Shown piece after piece: positions 10,159-18,376 of a DNA stretch of 48,922 nucleotides. The DNA comes from a virus. Under the pieces are notes generated by a model, which had not been told where the DNA came from, made no database searches, and worked only from the letters and a program-made list of their open reading frames with translations. Position 1 is the stretch's first letter; every line of letters begins with the position of its first letter. The position numbers and the translations under genes were made by a program. The DNA lies in IMG/VR virus record IMGVR_UViG_3300017917_001155, positions 1-48,922 of that record, one strand, 5' to 3'.

Positions 10159-10172
10159 TATTTATATAAATA
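10159..10172. promoter_or_regulatory. Back-to-back late promoter cores (HNH / short fibre)
   Basis: Minus-strand TAAATA at 10159-10164 faces the HNH gene (with a ribosome site after it); plus-strand TAAATA at 10167-10172 faces the short fibre gene. Confidence 0.5.
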
Positions 10173-10202
10173 TCTAGAAACTTAATATACTAACTGTTGC
10201 GA

Positions 10203-10208
10203 TAAATA
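10203..10208 (+). promoter_or_regulatory. Late promoter core, short fibre gene
   Basis: ATAAATAC, 28 bases before the ATG at 10237. Confidence 0.55.
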
Positions 10209-10236
10209 CTGATAGCAAGGAACCCGGGACGTAAAA

Positions 10237-10644
10237 ATGGCTAAAAAGACGATAATTTTAGGTACTCCAAACGGCAAAGACGGCGATATAATCCGTGATG
10301 CCTTTAAAAAAGTCAATGATAATTTTGACGAATTATATGCAGGTGGAGTAGGCGGCACTATTGATTTAAGTGCAGTAGATCAACATATAATTCCTAAAAC
10401 AGATAGTACCTACGATTTAGGAACGTTTGACAAACAATGGCGCAGTTTGTATGTCAGCGGCAATACAATTTATATCGATAACACTCCTGTTACTGTTAGT
10501 AATAACACCCTAGTATTAGGCGACATTAATAATCGAGTTACTCTAGCAACACTAACAGATGTACAAAATATTCCCAAAGGCGACACAGGACCACAAGGAC
10601 CTGCCGGGCCTACAGGACCACAGTGGGCCTTGGATGTAGTATAA
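10237..10644 (+). CDS. Short fibre protein with collagen-like tip
   Basis: 135 residues. The N-terminus (GTPNGKDGDIIRDAFKKVNDNFDELY) is the attachment-type start seen in many marine T4-like fibre/structural proteins. A short beta-rich part follows (STYDLGTFDKQWRSLYV), and the end is a collagen-like GxY run (GDTGPQGPAGPTGPQ) directly before the stop. Full-length relatives normally continue well past the collagen stretch, so this may be a minimal spike/whisker or a shortened derivative. It lies between gp14 and gp13, which suggests a neck or collar location. TAAATA boxes precede it at 10167-10172 and 10203-10208. Confidence 0.75.
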   Translation: MAKKTIILGTPNGKDGDIIRDAFKKVNDNFDELYAGGVGGTIDLSAVDQHIIPKTDSTYDLGTFDKQWRSLYVSGNTIYIDNTPVTVSNNTLVLGDINNRVTLATLTDVQNIPKGDTGPQGPAGPTGPQWALDVV

Positions 10645-10646
10645 GG

Positions 10647-10652
10647 TAAATA
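10647..10652 (+). promoter_or_regulatory. Late promoter core, gp13
   Basis: TAAATATAC, 17 bases before the gp13 ATG, directly after the short fibre gene stop. Confidence 0.55.
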
Positions 10653-10669
10653 TACAAAAGAGATAAAGT

Positions 10670-11446
10670 ATGCCAACTACAGAAATTAACGAACTACAAC
10701 AGGCAAAAACAGCAGTCTACGACTACTGTAAAAATATGCTGGGCGACGGCATGATTGATGTTGAGTTAGATCAAAAGCACTATGAAACAGCATTAGATCG
10801 TGCTCTAGGAAAATATCGTCAACGCGGTGACAGTTCAGTAGAAGAAAGTTACATGTTCTTAACTACTGTAAAAGATGAAAATACTTATATACTGCCTAAA
10901 GAAGTTATAGAAGTTCGTCAAATTTTCCGCCGTAGCATTGGTTCTAGAACTGGTAATGGCGGTGGCGGTACAATATTTGAACCATTTAATCTAGCCTATA
11001 CAAACACATATTTGTTATCCAGCAGTAATATGGGCGGTATTGCAACCTACGAACTATTTGCTCAGTATCAAGAAATGGTAGGTCGTATGTTTGGTAGTTT
11101 TATCGAATTTAAGTGGCATGCTCAAAGTCACAAGTTAACAATTCTACAACGTCCTCGCAACAGTGACGAAGAACTATTGCTCTATACCTATAACTATCGT
11201 CCAGATATTGGCATTCTAAATGACTATCAGGCACAGCAATGGATCAAAGACTATACTTTAGCAAACTGTAAATTTATGCTAGGTCAAGCACGTGAAAAGT
11301 TTGCCAGTATTGCGGGCCCACAGGGCGGCACAGCGTTAAATGGTGCCAGCATGAAATCCGAAGCACAACAAGAAATGGAACGCTTAGAAGTAGAATTATC
11401 CACACAGGTTGCAGGTGGTCGTGGTTATACATTTATTATAGGTTAA
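10670..11446 (+). CDS. gp13: Neck protein gp13
   Basis: 258 residues (T4: 309). The conserved pattern LDRALGKYRQRGDSSVEESY, VIEVRQIFRR, an F-E-F-K-W-H core and QWIKDYTLANCKFMLGQAREKF identifies the gp13 family. It binds the portal vertex after packaging and with gp14 receives the tail. A Gly-rich loop (~residues 95-105) precedes EPFNLAYTN. A late-promoter core TAAATA (10647-10652) lies 17 bases before the ATG. gp13 is on the opposite strand from its partner gp14, separated by the HNH and short fibre genes. Confidence 0.88.
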   Translation: MPTTEINELQQAKTAVYDYCKNMLGDGMIDVELDQKHYETALDRALGKYRQRGDSSVEESYMFLTTVKDENTYILPKEVIEVRQIFRRSIGSRTGNGGGGTIFEPFNLAYTNTYLLSSSNMGGIATYELFAQYQEMVGRMFGSFIEFKWHAQSHKLTILQRPRNSDEELLLYTYNYRPDIGILNDYQAQQWIKDYTLANCKFMLGQAREKFASIAGPQGGTALNGASMKSEAQQEMERLEVELSTQVAGGRGYTFIIG

Positions 11447-11448
11447 CT

Positions 11449-11778
11449 ATGAGAGCTCGAGAGTTTATCACCGAAGAACTAGCACTTAAAGAAGTAGAAG
11501 TAGTTTGGGGTCGTTCTAAACCCACAACTCGCGGTGGTAAGGTTAAACTTAAATTCCGTTGTACTACAGGTGTTCGCAAAGGTCGTCAAGTGAGTCAACC
11601 TAGTAAATGTTTTGATCACCCAGATGCGGCAGCCGCACAGCGTATGAAAACTACAAGAGCTCGTACTAAGACACAGGCTGCACGTAGAACACAACGAACC
11701 AAAACTCTCAATACAGCCAGCGTACTAGCCAATAGACTTAACACTGGCAAAGCAAAAACACCAAAACCCTACTATTAA
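11449..11778 (+). CDS. Small very basic protein with capsid-targeting-like N-terminus (putative internal head protein)
   Basis: 109 residues, strongly Arg/Lys-rich throughout, with no hydrophobic core pattern and no acidic C-terminus. It begins MRAREFITEE, which resembles the T4 internal-protein capsid targeting sequence MKTYQEFIAE; the I-T-E tripeptide fits the (L/I)-x-E cleavage rule of the T4 prohead protease. The inferred role is a DNA-binding internal protein packed into the prohead, trimmed by gp21 and possibly injected with the DNA. It starts 2 bases after gp13, so it belongs to the late operon. Family identity is not recognised; the function is inference. Confidence 0.65.
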   Translation: MRAREFITEELALKEVEVVWGRSKPTTRGGKVKLKFRCTTGVRKGRQVSQPSKCFDHPDAAAAQRMKTTRARTKTQAARRTQRTKTLNTASVLANRLNTGKAKTPKPYY

Positions 11779-11780
11779 TA

Positions 11781-11809
11781 TTGACAGGATTGTAACAATC
11801 AAGTAATAT
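11781..11809 (+). promoter_or_regulatory. Sigma70-like promoter for gp1
   Basis: TTGACA (11781-11786), 17-base spacer, TAATAT (11804-11809; 4 of 6 to consensus). Expected start about 11816, then a GGAGG ribosome site and the gp1 ATG at 11832. It is an early-type promoter inside an otherwise late region. Confidence 0.6.
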
Positions 11810-11831
11810 GTAGCATCGTCACGGAGGCTAC

Positions 11832-12506
11832 ATGATTATTGGTATTTGCGGTTTTATTGGTTCTGGCAAAGATACAGTTGCAGATTATTTGACAAATTTT
11901 CACGAATTTCGTAGGGAAAGTTTTGCTAATACACTGAAAGATGCCTGTTCTGCTGTATTTGGTTGGGACAGAACAATGCTGGAAGGGCGCACAAAAGAAG
12001 CCCGCGAATGGCGCGAACAAGTAGATCCGTGGTGGGCAGAACGCTTAGGAATGCCTAATTTAACTCCTCGCTGGGTCTTACAATATTGGGGCACAGAAGT
12101 ATGCCGCAAAGGTTTTCATGACGATATATGGATTGCCAGTCTAGAAAATAGACTGCGTAACAGCCGGGACGATATTGTTATTTCAGACTGCCGTTTTCCT
12201 AATGAAATAGAAAGCATACGTAGGGCAGGTGGCAAAATTATATGGATACAACGTGGTATAATGCCGCATTGGTACGATGTTGCTATACAGGCTAATCGAG
12301 GTGTGGAATCTGCTAAAAAGTTCCTAGAACGAGAAGGTATTCATGCCAGCGAAACTGCTTGGGCAGGTACACATTTTGATCATATTCTAGATAACAATTC
12401 TACTATAGACGCATTATACACACAGGTTAAAAATCTGGTGTTAAATCCCCTTGACGCCAACGCACACCTTCCTGATGTAGAACTCTCTGACAGTTTGCAC
12501 AGATAG
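11832..12506 (+). CDS. gp1: Deoxynucleoside monophosphate kinase gp1
   Basis: 224 residues (T4: 241). P-loop GFIGSGKDT at residues 7-15; then FANTLKDACSAVFGWDRTMLEGRTKEAREWREQVD and WVLQYWGTEVCRKGFHDDIW, then ISDCRFPNEIESIRRAGG, the typical gp1 layout with the DxRFPNE motif. It phosphorylates dGMP, dTMP and hydroxymethyl-dCMP in T4; the base range here is unknown. It has its own sigma70-like promoter (TTGACA at 11781) and a GGAGG ribosome site, so it is expressed earlier than the late genes around it. Its last 80 bases overlap the 3' end of the convergent HNH gene. Confidence 0.92.
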   Translation: MIIGICGFIGSGKDTVADYLTNFHEFRRESFANTLKDACSAVFGWDRTMLEGRTKEAREWREQVDPWWAERLGMPNLTPRWVLQYWGTEVCRKGFHDDIWIASLENRLRNSRDDIVISDCRFPNEIESIRRAGGKIIWIQRGIMPHWYDVAIQANRGVESAKKFLEREGIHASETAWAGTHFDHILDNNSTIDALYTQVKNLVLNPLDANAHLPDVELSDSLHR

Positions 12507-12762
12507 TTTTAAGATTTGCAGGGCGGCAGTTATCTAAATTGCCGTCTATGTGAAACACATTAAACTGCTCTGGGTGTTTGCTAGTGTAACCACACTTTTC
12601 GCAGTGATCCTTTTGTCTATATCCTAACTGATACCATCTAGGCTGTCGAGGTTTTGCACCTCGTGCGCAGGTATCGCACTGACTGCGATAGAATGTTTTT
12701 TTACCTTTGTGATAGTTTATAGCACAGGGCTTGTCACCGCAGGTTTTACATAAAGGGCGCAT
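12427..12762 (-). CDS. Zinc-ribbon HNH endonuclease-like protein
   Basis: 111 residues. It has paired Cys motifs (CKTC at ~5-8, CDTC at ~29-32, CEKC at ~54-57, CANC near 88-91) around a VFHIDGNLDNCRPANLKTICANC core, the compact Zn-HNH type frequent in marine T4-like phages. It is a likely nuclease/nicking protein or remnant mobile gene. It overlaps the last 80 bases of gp1 on the opposite strand. On the minus strand TAAATA (12768-12773) is separated from the ATG by exactly 5 bases and no ribosome site is present, predicting a leaderless late mRNA. Confidence 0.8.
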   Translation of the reverse strand: MRPLCKTCGDKPCAINYHKGKKTFYRSQCDTCARGAKPRQPRWYQLGYRQKDHCEKCGYTSKHPEQFNVFHIDGNLDNCRPANLKTICANCQRVLHQEGVRWRQGDLTPDF

Positions 12763-12767
12763 ACAGG

Positions 12768-12773
12768 TATTTA
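12768..12773 (-). promoter_or_regulatory. Late promoter core, Zn-HNH gene (5-base gap)
   Basis: Minus-strand ATAAATA, exactly 5 bases to ATG 12762; no ribosome site. Confidence 0.65.
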
Positions 12774-12834
12774 TAACCGCCCTTTTCTTGCCCTTTTCTT
12801 GACGTTATAACGGGCTATTTTAACGAACCTACGC

Positions 12835-12840
12835 TAAATA
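12835..12840 (+). promoter_or_regulatory. Late promoter core, gp18
   Basis: CTAAATAT, 27 bases before the gp18 ATG, followed by an AAAGGAG ribosome site. Confidence 0.65.
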
Positions 12841-12867
12841 TTATGAGCAATAAAGGAGACCAATAAA

Positions 12868-15800
12868 ATGGCTTTAACTTCCCCAGGCGTACAGGTTTCT
12901 GTAATCGACGAAAGTTTTTACACACCTGCTGAACCCGGCACACGACCACTATTCATCGTTGCGTCAGCAGCCAACAAGACCAATGCTTCAGGCACTGGCA
13001 CAGCACAAGGCACATTAGCCACAAATGCTGGTATTGTATATACAGTAACAAGTCAACGCGAACTAGCAGACTTGTTCGGAGATCCATCTTTCAAAGTGGA
13101 CAGTAATAATAATCCTATTCATGCGGGTGAACTTAATGAATACGGTTTACAAGCAGCCTACAGTTTCTTAGGTGTTGCTAATTCTGCATTAGTTGTACGT
13201 GCAGATATTGATTTAAATGCATTGACTCCGCAGGCAGAAGCACCAGGCGGTGATCCACAAGACGGCACATTCTGGTTGGACACAACAACTTCAATTTGGG
13301 GTATTCAACAATGGAACGGCGCATCAACAGATAGTATTGGTGGTCAAAGTTTTAGTGCAAAAACTCCTTTAGTTGTGTTAGATACTGCTAGATTAAGCGG
13401 TGGAGCGCCATTGCCTACAGTTGGTACAGTTGGGGACTACGCTGTTACTGCTGGCGACGATCCTGATGGAACACATATTGTTGGAATTTATTATAAAAAT
13501 CGTGATAATCAGTGGGTAAAAGTTGGTAGTGATCAGTGGATTGCTAGCCATCCTGTTGTAATTTCGGGTGCTATTAGTGCTACCGTTACAGGAACTTTTG
13601 AAATTAACGGCCTTGACGTTGCACCTCTGTCTATATCGGCAGCAGATATTGCAACTGCCATTGACGGAGTAACTGGTGTCATTGCAAAACTAGTAAATGG
13701 CAAAATTGAAGTTTACTCAGACGGTTCAGTTGACTCTCTAGTATTTTCTGGTGCTGCCACATTTGGCTTTCCAGACGGAGAATATTTTGCACCTAAATTA
13801 ACAATAGCACCTCACACACAAGTTCCTGCTTATAAGAGCAAGGACAGTGAGCCACGTCCAACTGGTTCTGTATGGATTAAAACAACAGAGCCTAATCAAG
13901 GTGCTCGTTGGAGAGTTAAAAAGTACAACGGCAACACACAGTTGTGGGAAACTATTCCTGCACCAATTTACGCTTCTAATGAAGCCGCAATTGCCGCATT
14001 AGATAAAACAGGTGGAGGTTTAAATATTCCACTTGACACAGTTTACGTTCAAACTAATTTCAACGGAGACATCGATGGCGATGCATTACCAGTAGCAGAA
14101 TTCCGTGTAATGCGTAGACGTGTAAGAGGTAAAACAGTAGTTACTTCTAGTAAAATTACTGGTATTACTGCAAACGCCAACGGCTGGGAGTTTAACATGC
14201 GAGTTAGCGGTATAAACGGCGCATTTACTCCAGTTCCTGTACAACTAGCAGCCACAACAAATGCTGCCTCAGATGCTACAGTTTTAGCCAATGCTATCAG
14301 TGCTGGTTTAGCCTCTGCAGGTGTTTCAACGGTTACTGCTGAAGTTGACAGTCAAAATAGACTGGTAATTACACATGCACAAGGCGGAGAAATATTCTTT
14401 TCAACAGCAACAGAAGGTTTGCTATCCGCTGATATTGTTGCACAAATTGGTTTAACCAGTGACCGCGGTGTTTATGACGCACCCGGTGAAGATAATATGT
14501 ATGATTATGTTGCCAGCAACTGGATAGCAATGACAATTACTCCAGATACTGCAACTCAGATTCTACAAAGTTATTATATTTCTGCTGATGATCCTAAGAC
14601 ATTAGTAGCAGATGGTACTTTATGGTACAGCAGTATTGTAGACCAACCAGATATCTTAATTCATAATGGAAATACATGGGTTGGTTATCAAAACTACGAC
14701 CACGATGGTGCAGGTTCAGCAGGCGAAACAGATCCTAACGGTCCGCTAGTCAGTGCTTCACAGCCTACAAAGCAAAGTGATAACACAGATTTAGTTGAGG
14801 GCGATCTATGGATTGACACCAGCGACATTGACAATTATCCTGTGATTAACAGATATACTAACGGTAAGTGGGTAACTGTTGATAATTCAGATCAAACAAC
14901 CGAAAACGGTATTTTATTTGCTGATGCACGTTGGGCAGTTAACGGTGGAACATCAACAGCACAAACAAATAGTACAATTCAAGAACTTTTAGTAAGCAAT
15001 TTCTTAGATACAGATGCTCCAGATCCGGCACTATATCCAAAAGGTATGTTGTTGTTTAATTTACGTCGTAGTGGTTTTAACGTTAAGAAATTCGTAAGAA
15101 ATTACGTTAACCTCGAAACAGAAAATCAGCGTTATGATGCTGGCAATACACCTAACGGTGACGATTGGGTATCTGGTCAAGGACAAAGTGGATACTATCC
15201 ACATCGTTGGGTAACAGAGTCTGGTAACCAAGCAGATGGCAGCGGTTCATTTGGCCGTAAAGCACAACGTAAAGTTATCATCCAGAGTCTACAGGCTGTA
15301 ACTAACAGCAATCAAGCAATTCGTGACACAGAGCGTAACACATTTAACCTATTGGCCTGCCCAGGCTATCCTGAGTTAATTGGCGAGATGATCACATTGA
15401 ACTACGATCGCGGCTTAACAGCATTTGTAGTTGGCGATACTCCAGCACGTTTACGTCCAGATGCTACAACAATTAATAACTGGGGTACAAACCTAGCAGG
15501 AGCTCTACAAGACGATGACACTGGTTTAGTCAGCAGTGATGAATACTTAGGTGTTTTCTATCCATGGGGCTTTACAAGTGACAACGCAGGACGCGATATC
15601 GCTGTTCCACCAAGTCACATGATCCTACGCATGATTGCTCTAAGCGATCAAGTTTCTTATCCATGGTTTGCACCAGCAGGTACACGTCGTGGCGGTATTA
15701 CTAATGCAACAGCAGTTGGTTATATCAGCGATGAAGGCGAGTTTGTATCAGTTGCTCTAAACGAAGGTCAACGCGATACACTATACAATGTTAAAGTTAA

Positions 15801-16194
15801 TCCAATTACATTCTTTGTTGGAAGTGGTTTGGTAAACTTTGGTCAAAAGACTCGCGCAAGAAACGCAAGTGCGCTAGATCGTATCAACGTAGCACGTTTG
15901 GTAATTTACCTACGCAGTCAGTTGAACAGATTGGCGAAGCCATACATCTTTGAACCTAACGATAAGATCACACGCGATGAGATCAAACAACAGGTCGAAA
16001 GCCTATTGTTAGAGTTAGTGGGTCAACGTGCTCTGTATGACTTCTTGGTGGTTTGTGATGAAAGCAATAATACACCTAACAGAATTGATAGAAATGAACT
16101 ATATGTTGATATTGCTATCGAACCTGTTAAGGCCGTTGAGTTCATCTACATTCCAGTACGCTTGAAGAATACTGGCGAAATCGCTGGACTATAA
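12868..16194 (+). CDS. gp18: Tail sheath protein gp18 (enlarged)
   Basis: 1108 residues against 659 in T4. The N-terminal sheath start (SPGVQVSVIDESFYTPAEPGTRPLFIVASAANK) and the C-terminal core (RKAQRKVIIQSLQAV ... ACPGYPELIGEM ... FYPWGFTSDNAGRDIAVPPSHMILRMIALSD ... LNRLAKPYIFEPND) are clear gp18. The extra ~450 residues lie at roughly 120-700 and hold repeated modules of the type GxxWxxT-x(8-15)-YNGxxW (near 132-151, 336-363, 582-608, 645-674), expected on the outer sheath surface. The sheath contracts to drive the tube into the cell. A GGAG ribosome site is present and the late core CTAAATA ends 27 bases upstream of the ATG. Confidence 0.95.
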   Translation: MALTSPGVQVSVIDESFYTPAEPGTRPLFIVASAANKTNASGTGTAQGTLATNAGIVYTVTSQRELADLFGDPSFKVDSNNNPIHAGELNEYGLQAAYSFLGVANSALVVRADIDLNALTPQAEAPGGDPQDGTFWLDTTTSIWGIQQWNGASTDSIGGQSFSAKTPLVVLDTARLSGGAPLPTVGTVGDYAVTAGDDPDGTHIVGIYYKNRDNQWVKVGSDQWIASHPVVISGAISATVTGTFEINGLDVAPLSISAADIATAIDGVTGVIAKLVNGKIEVYSDGSVDSLVFSGAATFGFPDGEYFAPKLTIAPHTQVPAYKSKDSEPRPTGSVWIKTTEPNQGARWRVKKYNGNTQLWETIPAPIYASNEAAIAALDKTGGGLNIPLDTVYVQTNFNGDIDGDALPVAEFRVMRRRVRGKTVVTSSKITGITANANGWEFNMRVSGINGAFTPVPVQLAATTNAASDATVLANAISAGLASAGVSTVTAEVDSQNRLVITHAQGGEIFFSTATEGLLSADIVAQIGLTSDRGVYDAPGEDNMYDYVASNWIAMTITPDTATQILQSYYISADDPKTLVADGTLWYSSIVDQPDILIHNGNTWVGYQNYDHDGAGSAGETDPNGPLVSASQPTKQSDNTDLVEGDLWIDTSDIDNYPVINRYTNGKWVTVDNSDQTTENGILFADARWAVNGGTSTAQTNSTIQELLVSNFLDTDAPDPALYPKGMLLFNLRRSGFNVKKFVRNYVNLETENQRYDAGNTPNGDDWVSGQGQSGYYPHRWVTESGNQADGSGSFGRKAQRKVIIQSLQAVTNSNQAIRDTERNTFNLLACPGYPELIGEMITLNYDRGLTAFVVGDTPARLRPDATTINNWGTNLAGALQDDDTGLVSSDEYLGVFYPWGFTSDNAGRDIAVPPSHMILRMIALSDQVSYPWFAPAGTRRGGITNATAVGYISDEGEFVSVALNEGQRDTLYNVKVNPITFFVGSGLVNFGQKTRARNASALDRINVARLVIYLRSQLNRLAKPYIFEPNDKITRDEIKQQVESLLLELVGQRALYDFLVVCDESNNTPNRIDRNELYVDIAIEPVKAVEFIYIPVRLKNTGEIAGL

Positions 16195-16199
16195 GCGAA

Positions 16200-16205
16200 T
16201 AAATA
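16200..16205 (+). promoter_or_regulatory. Late promoter core, gp19
   Basis: ATAAATAA, 20 bases before the gp19 ATG, followed by CGGAG. Confidence 0.6.
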
Positions 16206-16225
16206 AGAATAACGGAGAATAAACA

Positions 16226-16852
16226 ATGGCTATTTCAACACTAAGCAAACTATCAGTACCGTTGGCCAGTGACCAATCAGCAAGCGCACAAGGCATGCTG
16301 ATGCCTAAACTGCAATACAGATTCCGTGTTGCGTTTGAAAACTTTGGCGTCAGCACTCCGACAACTGAGTTAACAAAACAAGTTATCGATTGCACAAGAC
16401 CTAATTTAAGTTTTGAGGACATCGAACTTGCAGTATATAACAGTAAAGTACGTTTAGCAGGTCGTCATACATGGGAAAACATCACTGTTAACCTACGTGA
16501 CGATGCTTCAGGTCAAGTACAAAAACTAGTTGGCGAGCAATTACAGAAGCAGTTCGACTTCTTTGAGCAGGCTAGTGCAGCCTCAGGTATCGATTACAAG
16601 TTTACAACACGTATCGAAATTCTAGACGGTGGTAACGGTGCTAACGTGCCAAACGTACTAGAAACTTGGGAAGTATATGGTTGCTACTTACAGTCAGCAA
16701 ACTACAACACACTAAACTATGCAACAAGTGATCCTGTAACAGTATCATTAACAATACGTTATGACAACGCAGTACAAAGCCCACGTGGCACTGGTGTTGG
16801 TACAGCAGTAGGACGCGGTCTTGGTGCTCTAGCAACAGGCGGCGGCGCATAA
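16226..16852 (+). CDS. gp19: Tail tube protein gp19
   Basis: 208 residues (T4: 163). The start SxLSKLSVPL, the core YRFRVAFENFGV, LTKQVIDCTRPNLSFEDIELAVYNSKVRLAGRHTWE, then VTVSLTIRYDNAVQ match the gp19 tube family. It polymerises as stacked hexameric rings inside the sheath. The ~20-residue Gly-rich end is longer than in T4. It follows gp18 by 31 bases with its own ATAAATA core (16199-16205) and a CGGAG ribosome site, allowing high late expression. A strong terminator follows. Confidence 0.94.
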   Translation: MAISTLSKLSVPLASDQSASAQGMLMPKLQYRFRVAFENFGVSTPTTELTKQVIDCTRPNLSFEDIELAVYNSKVRLAGRHTWENITVNLRDDASGQVQKLVGEQLQKQFDFFEQASAASGIDYKFTTRIEILDGGNGANVPNVLETWEVYGCYLQSANYNTLNYATSDPVTVSLTIRYDNAVQSPRGTGVGTAVGRGLGALATGGGA

Positions 16853-16868
16853 TCCAACCCGGGAGTGT

Positions 16869-16895
16869 AAAAAGGCTGCTTCGGCAGCCTTTTTT
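16869..16895 (+). terminator. Rho-independent terminator after gp19
   Basis: GGCTGC / GCAGCC stem with a UUCG tetraloop closed by C-G, flanked by an A-run and followed by six T. It ends the gp18-gp19 transcript and insulates the next gene. Confidence 0.92.
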
Positions 16896-16922
16896 ATTAT
16901 CTGATAGGTTTAAAGGGGTGGA

Positions 16923-16928
16923 TAAATA
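16923..16928 (+). promoter_or_regulatory. Late promoter core, tube-like paralogue (5-base gap)
   Basis: ATAAATAT, exactly 5 bases before ATG 16934, after the gp19 terminator; no ribosome site. Confidence 0.7.
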
Positions 16929-16933
16929 TTATT

Positions 16934-18376
16934 ATGGCCAAATTTTTCAAAAACTTTTTATCTAATGTAGGGCAAGGTGTAACTAATCCTAAAGGAAATT
17001 TAGGAGATTTTGCACATGCTAACAGACTATTTGTACAGAGCAATTATAGACTTGCTCCTAAACAAAAGTTTTTATACCACTGTGTTTTTAATATAAATCC
17101 TGCGGTAAAAGGCAAGTTTCAAAGTCTCAGCAATGGCGCCAGTGCTATAAACATGTTAGTAAAAAGTGTAGACTTACCTAAATTTAAAGTTTCAACAGAT
17201 TTAGCATATCAGTATAATCGTAAAAAACAAGTACATACAAAGATTGAATATGATCCAGTAACTGTGACTTTTCATGATGATAATTTAGGTCTTACTACCG
17301 GATTATGGAGTAGTTACTATGGTTACTACTTTGCAGATTCAAGTCACGGTGCTAGTCAAGGTTCCTTGCCAGCACTGGGTAGTGCAGGATTTGGCGGCAC
17401 AAAGTTAGGCGGCATTATCAGCACAGCATCCAGTGTTTTAAACTTTGTAAGAAATTTAGGTAAAGGCACAAACAGAGCCAGTGTGTTAGGTTCTGCAAAT
17501 CCTGGAACTCCTGCGGCGTATGCCAACAACACATACAAAGGCGAGAATTTAAATAAATTTCGTTACGGTTTAGACAACGGCAGCAGTGTGCCTTTCTTCA
17601 CCAGCATACAAATATTTCAGATGGGTCGAAGAAGTTATCAAAGTTTTACATTGATTAATCCTAAAATTGTATCAATGAGTCACGATAATCTTTCATACGC
17701 AGAAGGAGCCGCCGTTACACAGAATACTATGAGTATAGTGTATGAAGCAGTAATCTATGGTCAAGGTGCAGTTAAACGTGGCAATCCTACAGGGTTTGGT
17801 ACAGAGTATTACGACCAAACTCCTAGCCCGTTAAGCATTCTAGGCGGCGGAACAAGAAGCCTATTCGGCCAAGGCGGTGTATTAGGTGGTATTTCAGATA
17901 TTCTTGGAGATCTCAGTGATCCAGCAGTACGCAACAATCCATTTGCTTTATTTGGTACACTGGTTAAAGGCGCAAATGTTATTAATAATGCTAAGAAGTT
18001 AAACAAAGAAGGTATACGTCAAGAAGGTTATGGTTTGATTACAGGTGCTATTACCGCAGCCACCGGCGTAAATGTCAGCGGTGTAGCCAACGTTGCTTTC
18101 CCTAAGAGCGGCGGTAACGGTCAAACACAAACAACTAGTGCATTGGCTCCTAGAGAAAGCGCAGTAAAAAACGAACCTAGTAATGGAGATAAAAATTTAA
18201 TTAAAAACACTGCTGGTGCACTGGATAGTCTGACTAATCTTGTTGTATCAAAAGGCGCAGTGCCGCCAGGTCCGAATGCTCGCGCACAAACGCAGGCATT
18301 GTTAGATTCTGGAAGAAACACTATAGTAAACGGACTAGCACAGAAAGTAGCAGATCAAGTTAAAGGTACAGCATAA
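16934..18376 (+). CDS. Tail-tube-like paralogue (gp19/gp54-type virion protein)
   Basis: 480 residues. The N-terminal ~260 residues show a tube-like pattern: F-x-Y-H-C-V-F-N-I-N, then VKSVDLPKFKVS, YDPVTVTFHDD, LINPKIVSMSHDNLSYAEG and TMSIVYEAVIYGQG, comparable with gp19/gp54-type proteins that set inner-tail geometry. The C-terminal ~200 residues are Gly/Ala/Asn-rich and low in complexity. It may be a tube initiator (gp54-like) or a second tube component; the exact role is inference. TAAATA (16923-16928) lies 5 bases before the ATG with no ribosome site, predicting a leaderless late mRNA. The start of the next gene overlaps its stop. Confidence 0.75.
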   Translation: MAKFFKNFLSNVGQGVTNPKGNLGDFAHANRLFVQSNYRLAPKQKFLYHCVFNINPAVKGKFQSLSNGASAINMLVKSVDLPKFKVSTDLAYQYNRKKQVHTKIEYDPVTVTFHDDNLGLTTGLWSSYYGYYFADSSHGASQGSLPALGSAGFGGTKLGGIISTASSVLNFVRNLGKGTNRASVLGSANPGTPAAYANNTYKGENLNKFRYGLDNGSSVPFFTSIQIFQMGRRSYQSFTLINPKIVSMSHDNLSYAEGAAVTQNTMSIVYEAVIYGQGAVKRGNPTGFGTEYYDQTPSPLSILGGGTRSLFGQGGVLGGISDILGDLSDPAVRNNPFALFGTLVKGANVINNAKKLNKEGIRQEGYGLITGAITAATGVNVSGVANVAFPKSGGNGQTQTTSALAPRESAVKNEPSNGDKNLIKNTAGALDSLTNLVVSKGAVPPGPNARAQTQALLDSGRNTIVNGLAQKVADQVKGTA

